The position numbers were made by a program, and so were the translations under genes. Positions 61,260 through 64,000 of a DNA stretch of 64,000 nt are shown here, piece by piece. Under the pieces are notes generated by a model. It was not told where the DNA came from. It searched no databases and saw nothing but the letters and a program-made list of their open reading frames with translations. The DNA is taken from contig CBDBIK010000005.1 of NCBI GenBank assembly GCA_965206145.1, positions 372,001-436,000 on the forward strand. Reading direction: 5' to 3'. How positions within the stretch are numbered: position 1 is the first letter of the stretch; every line of letters begins with the position of its first letter. The DNA is from CBDBIK01 sp965206145 (GTDB lineage Bacteria; Pseudomonadota; Alphaproteobacteria; TMED109).

Positions 61260-62512
61260 CGCCTGAGGCGCTCGGGACCGTCGCCGAGGTTGCGGTTTTG
61301 CTTCTTTTCTCAGCTTTCTTTTCCGGTTCCGAGACAGCACTGACTGCGGTTTCTCGACCACGGATCCATACCCGTGTCGAAAAAGGCGATCGTCTGGCGA
61401 TGCGGGTTCAGAGATTGCTCGATCGGCGCGAACGCACCATCGGGGCGATTTTGCTTGGCAACAACCTCGTCAACATCCTCGCCTCTGCGCTTGCAACCCG
61501 CACGTTCGTCCAGACTTTCGGCAATGCCGGTGTGCTGTACGCAACCGCCATGATGACAATGCTCATCCTGTTGTTTGCCGAAATATTGCCCAAGACTCTG
61601 GCCATCCGGCATGCCGACAGGGCAGCACCCTGGCTTGCGATCCCCATCGAACCACTGGTGACGCTGCTCACCCCGTTGAGTGCGGGCGTAGGAGCACTCT
61701 TTCGGATAGGAGGACGAATCGGCGGGCGCGCGGGCACCGGTAGAATTGCGGAAGTAACCGAGGAGCTCCGGGGAGCGATCGAACTTGCCGCCGTCGCCGG
61801 GGTCGGTAAGGAGCACCGTGACATGCTTCGCAGTGTGCTTGATCTCGAGCGAGTAACCGTCGGCGAGATCATGGTTCACCGGAGCTCCATGACAACACTC
61901 GATGCAGATGCAGATCTGCTTGAAATTCTCGGACAGGTGGCGGCAAGCCCCTACACGCGTTTTCCCGTATGGCGGAAAGGTCGGGAAAATATCATCGGTG
62001 TCCTGCACGAGAAAGCGTTACTCAACTCGCTCAGGGAAAAAGGTCGGCGGGGAACTCCCGGTATCGCAGAACTCCTCGAGCAGGCATGGTACGTGCCCGA
62101 AACGATCTCACTCGCCCGACAACTCGAGGCATTCCGGGCGCGCACCCAACGTCTCGCACTGGTCGTAGATGAATACGGAGAGGTCCAGGGGCTGATCGCC
62201 CTTGAGGACATTGTCGAAGAGGTGGTCGGAGAAATTCCGAGCGAATTCGACCGCAAGTCCATAGCACTCCCTCAAGCCGATGGCAGCGTTATCGTCCCAG
62301 GATCCTCGACCTTGCGAGACCTAAATCGGCGCTTCGACTGGGACCTTCCCGACGATGAGGCGTCGACACTCGCAGGCCTGGCCATCGAGACTGCGGAGCG
62401 CATCCCTGAAGTGGGCGATTCCGTCGATGTCTCCAGTTTTCGTCTTTCCGTAGTGGCGCGTCGACGCGCCAACCTGACGCGCATTCGCATCACCCGGATC
62501 GAAGAGGAGTGA
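61256..62512 (+). CDS. CorC/HlyC-family transporter-associated protein with CBS domains
   Basis: A 418-residue membrane protein of the CNNM/HlyC type. A DUF21 region spans residues 5-190 with four hydrophobic segments (FSAFFSGSETALTAVSRPRI is its start). Two CBS domains follow (MVHRSSMTTLDADADLLEILGQ to LVVDEYGEVQGLIALEDIVEEVVGEI), then a CorC_HlyC domain. It is proposed to work in metal cation export. The start is TTG 61256. Confidence 0.92.
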   Translation: MTPEALGTVAEVAVLLLFSAFFSGSETALTAVSRPRIHTRVEKGDRLAMRVQRLLDRRERTIGAILLGNNLVNILASALATRTFVQTFGNAGVLYATAMMTMLILLFAEILPKTLAIRHADRAAPWLAIPIEPLVTLLTPLSAGVGALFRIGGRIGGRAGTGRIAEVTEELRGAIELAAVAGVGKEHRDMLRSVLDLERVTVGEIMVHRSSMTTLDADADLLEILGQVAASPYTRFPVWRKGRENIIGVLHEKALLNSLREKGRRGTPGIAELLEQAWYVPETISLARQLEAFRARTQRLALVVDEYGEVQGLIALEDIVEEVVGEIPSEFDRKSIALPQADGSVIVPGSSTLRDLNRRFDWDLPDDEASTLAGLAIETAERIPEVGDSVDVSSFRLSVVARRRANLTRIRITRIEEE

Positions 62513-63399
62513 TCGCCCTAGCCGCCGATCTTGCACCAATCATGGCACCGGTGCTCGTGATCGCTGGACTCGGTTTCGGTTGGGTGAAGGGAGGATTCGG
62601 TTTTGACGCGCACGCCGCAACCGACCTGGTGAGCCGAGTCGGTGCGCCCTGCCTCGTGTTCGCAACGCTTGCCACTCTCGAATCCCCTGCCTTGCTCGCG
62701 GGACAAGTCGCTCTCGCCGCCGTGCTAATGATTCTCGGTGCAATGGCCGCAGGCCTTGTCTTGCTCCCTTTAGTACGTCTCGATACGCGCGCTTTCCTAG
62801 CACCGATGATGTTCACCAACAGCGGCAACATGGGGCTCTCGATCTGCCTTTTCAGTTTCGGGGCGGAAGGACTCGAACTCGGTATCGTCTATTTCACCGT
62901 CATCGCGTCACTGCATTTCACCCTGGGCGTACTGATCTGGTCAGGACGAACAAACCCGCTTTCATTGCTGAAATCACCGTTCCTCTACGCGGTAGGGCCA
63001 GGGCTTTTTTTCATGCTCACAGACTGGCAAGCACCCGTCTGGATCCTCAACACCACCTCGCTCTTCGGAGGGATCGCGATTCCGCTGATGCTCTTCAGTC
63101 TTGGTGCCACCATCGCCCAACTCAAAATGGCCCGACATGGGCAAACCGCGAAAGCCGTGGCGCTCAAATTCGCCATCGGCCTAGGATGTGCCTTCGCGGT
63201 GGTCGAAGCCCTGAGCCTAGAGGGCACGGCGAGAGGGGTGGTGTTGATCCAGGGAATCCTGCCAACAGCAGCATTTGCCGCACTTTTCGCGCAACGCTAT
63301 GAACGCAATCCAGCAGGCGTGGCGAGCCTCGTGCTGTGCTCGACGGCGGTCTCGCTGATGCTTCTTCCGATCATGTTGTCCTACCTGCTTGCCTCCTAG
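62509..63399 (+). CDS. AEC-family transporter
   Basis: A 296-residue auxin efflux carrier-type permease with ten or so hydrophobic segments. GAPCLVFATLATLE and MMFTNSGNMGLSICLFSFGAEGL are the family's two crossing-helix regions. AEC proteins export organic acids such as malate. The start is GTG 62509, overlapping the corC-like stop (GTGA). Confidence 0.9.
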   Translation: MIALAADLAPIMAPVLVIAGLGFGWVKGGFGFDAHAATDLVSRVGAPCLVFATLATLESPALLAGQVALAAVLMILGAMAAGLVLLPLVRLDTRAFLAPMMFTNSGNMGLSICLFSFGAEGLELGIVYFTVIASLHFTLGVLIWSGRTNPLSLLKSPFLYAVGPGLFFMLTDWQAPVWILNTTSLFGGIAIPLMLFSLGATIAQLKMARHGQTAKAVALKFAIGLGCAFAVVEALSLEGTARGVVLIQGILPTAAFAALFAQRYERNPAGVASLVLCSTAVSLMLLPIMLSYLLAS

Positions 63400-63451
63400 A
63401 CCCGCGCGACCGACATATATTGTCTTTATGTCACAACGTTAGGAGAACCGG

Positions 63452-64000
63452 ATGCCACTTCCCGAACCCGCCGATCGCGAGCCTGTACACAAACGCCAAG
63501 TGGTCTGCCGCGGCTATCGACGCAAGGATGGTCTTTGGGACATCGAAGGACATCTCATTGACGTCAAGGATTACACGTTCACCGGACACATCCGGGGCGA
63601 GGTACCTGCTGGCGATCCGATTCACGACATGTGGATCCGTCTCACGATCGATGACGATTTCATGGTCCAGGAGATTCATGTCGCCGTGCACAAGTCGCCC
63701 TACCCGATTTGTCCGATGGTGATTCCAAATTTTCAGCGTCTGAAGGGAATCCCGATCGCCAGAGGCTGGCGGCGCGCGGTGCGCGAACGCCTCGGAGGAA
63801 CGCAAGGGTGTACGCACCTCGTCGAGATGCTCGCGCCATTGGCGACGGCGGCATTCCAGACGATCTATCCGCTCCAATCCCGGCAGGCAGGCATGGACAT
63901 TGCTACATCTCCCAATGACACCAAACGGCCAATGCTACTGGGCACTTGTCATGCTTACGCAGAAACAAGCCCGGTCGTAAAAGAACTCATGCCTTCGCAC
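63452..64000 (+). CDS. DUF2889 domain-containing protein, 5' part
   Basis: Opens at ATG 63452 after AGGAGAACCG and runs off the right edge without a stop (183 codons). Conserved residues of the family are present: RRKDGLWDIEGHLIDVKDY, PIHDMWIRLTIDDDFMVQE, PICPMVIPNFQRLKG and GGTQGCTHLVEMLAPLATAA. It is a family of unknown function often found beside CoA-dependent or degradation operons. Confidence 0.88.
   Translation, partial: MPLPEPADREPVHKRQVVCRGYRRKDGLWDIEGHLIDVKDYTFTGHIRGEVPAGDPIHDMWIRLTIDDDFMVQEIHVAVHKSPYPICPMVIPNFQRLKGIPIARGWRRAVRERLGGTQGCTHLVEMLAPLATAAFQTIYPLQSRQAGMDIATSPNDTKRPMLLGTCHAYAETSPVVKELMPSH

Overview
The window looks like one contig of an alphaproteobacterium with a GC-rich genome. 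The basis is gene order and family membership, not an alignment. Several blocks follow orders common in that class: bamD-recN-ligA, aroK-aroB-corC, ubiA-rsmE-gshA-tldD, and bfr/bfd with xseB-ispA-tlyA. No rRNA, tRNA or CRISPR array was seen.

Left edge (1-4564) is a defence and mobile region. The minus strand carries the first 535 codons of a Cas9 (RuvC-I, arginine-rich bridge helix, start of RuvC-II), cut by the window edge. A perfect hairpin terminator with a UUCG loop, probably ending a small divergent RNA, lies just upstream of it. Directly against that terminator sits a 2,769-bp IS1595-family transposon with 25-bp terminal inverted repeats and an exact 8-bp target duplication. It carries three co-oriented genes: a frameshifted transposase, a DNA methyltransferase, and an MvaI/BcnI-like restriction endonuclease. 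The methyltransferase reading frame is interrupted by about 26 copies of an 8-bp repeat. In the sequenced state it is out of frame, and loss of one unit would restore it. This looks like a phase-variable restriction-modification system travelling as transposon cargo, and it is the most interesting feature of the window.

4.9-13 kb: a monooxygenase-like protein, then an iron-storage and isoprenoid block (tlyA, ispA, xseB, bfr, an SDR, bfd with a Fur-like box), panB, a methyltransferase, an Hsp20 gene with a ROSE-like leader and a strong terminator, a DUF1330 protein, a glycosyltransferase, and a tnpB relic. 13-21 kb: ygfZ, a HAD hydrolase, a minus-strand catabolic operon (FAH-family, D-2-hydroxyacid dehydrogenase, SDR) divergent from a uxaA-like dehydratase, an aminotransferase and Sua5. 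21-28 kb: a CO-dehydrogenase-like and molybdenum-cofactor cluster (coxS, coxM, coxD, coxE, two XdhC-family genes, a MoCF/MobA fusion, coxG) with no coxL in the window. 28-35.5 kb: cytochrome c, an inositol-phosphatase-family gene, bamD-recN-ligA, and an FAD-linked oxidase.

35.5-38 kb: remnant of a conjugation module (relaxase, TraF, DUF2840). 38-51 kb: fluoride channel, pseudouridine synthase, metY, CoA-binding protein, enoyl-CoA hydratase, paired small glycosyltransferases, radical SAM protein, ubiA, rsmE, gshA, tldD, GST. 51.1-53.7 kb: a second, decayed IS1595-type element carrying an uncharacterised gene, a PIN-domain toxin broken by a stop, and a small protein. 53.7-64 kb: hisC, a CoA-transferase, xerD, a secreted alpha-solenoid-like protein with a tiny membrane protein in front, aroK-aroB-corC, an AEC transporter, and a DUF2889 gene running off the right edge.
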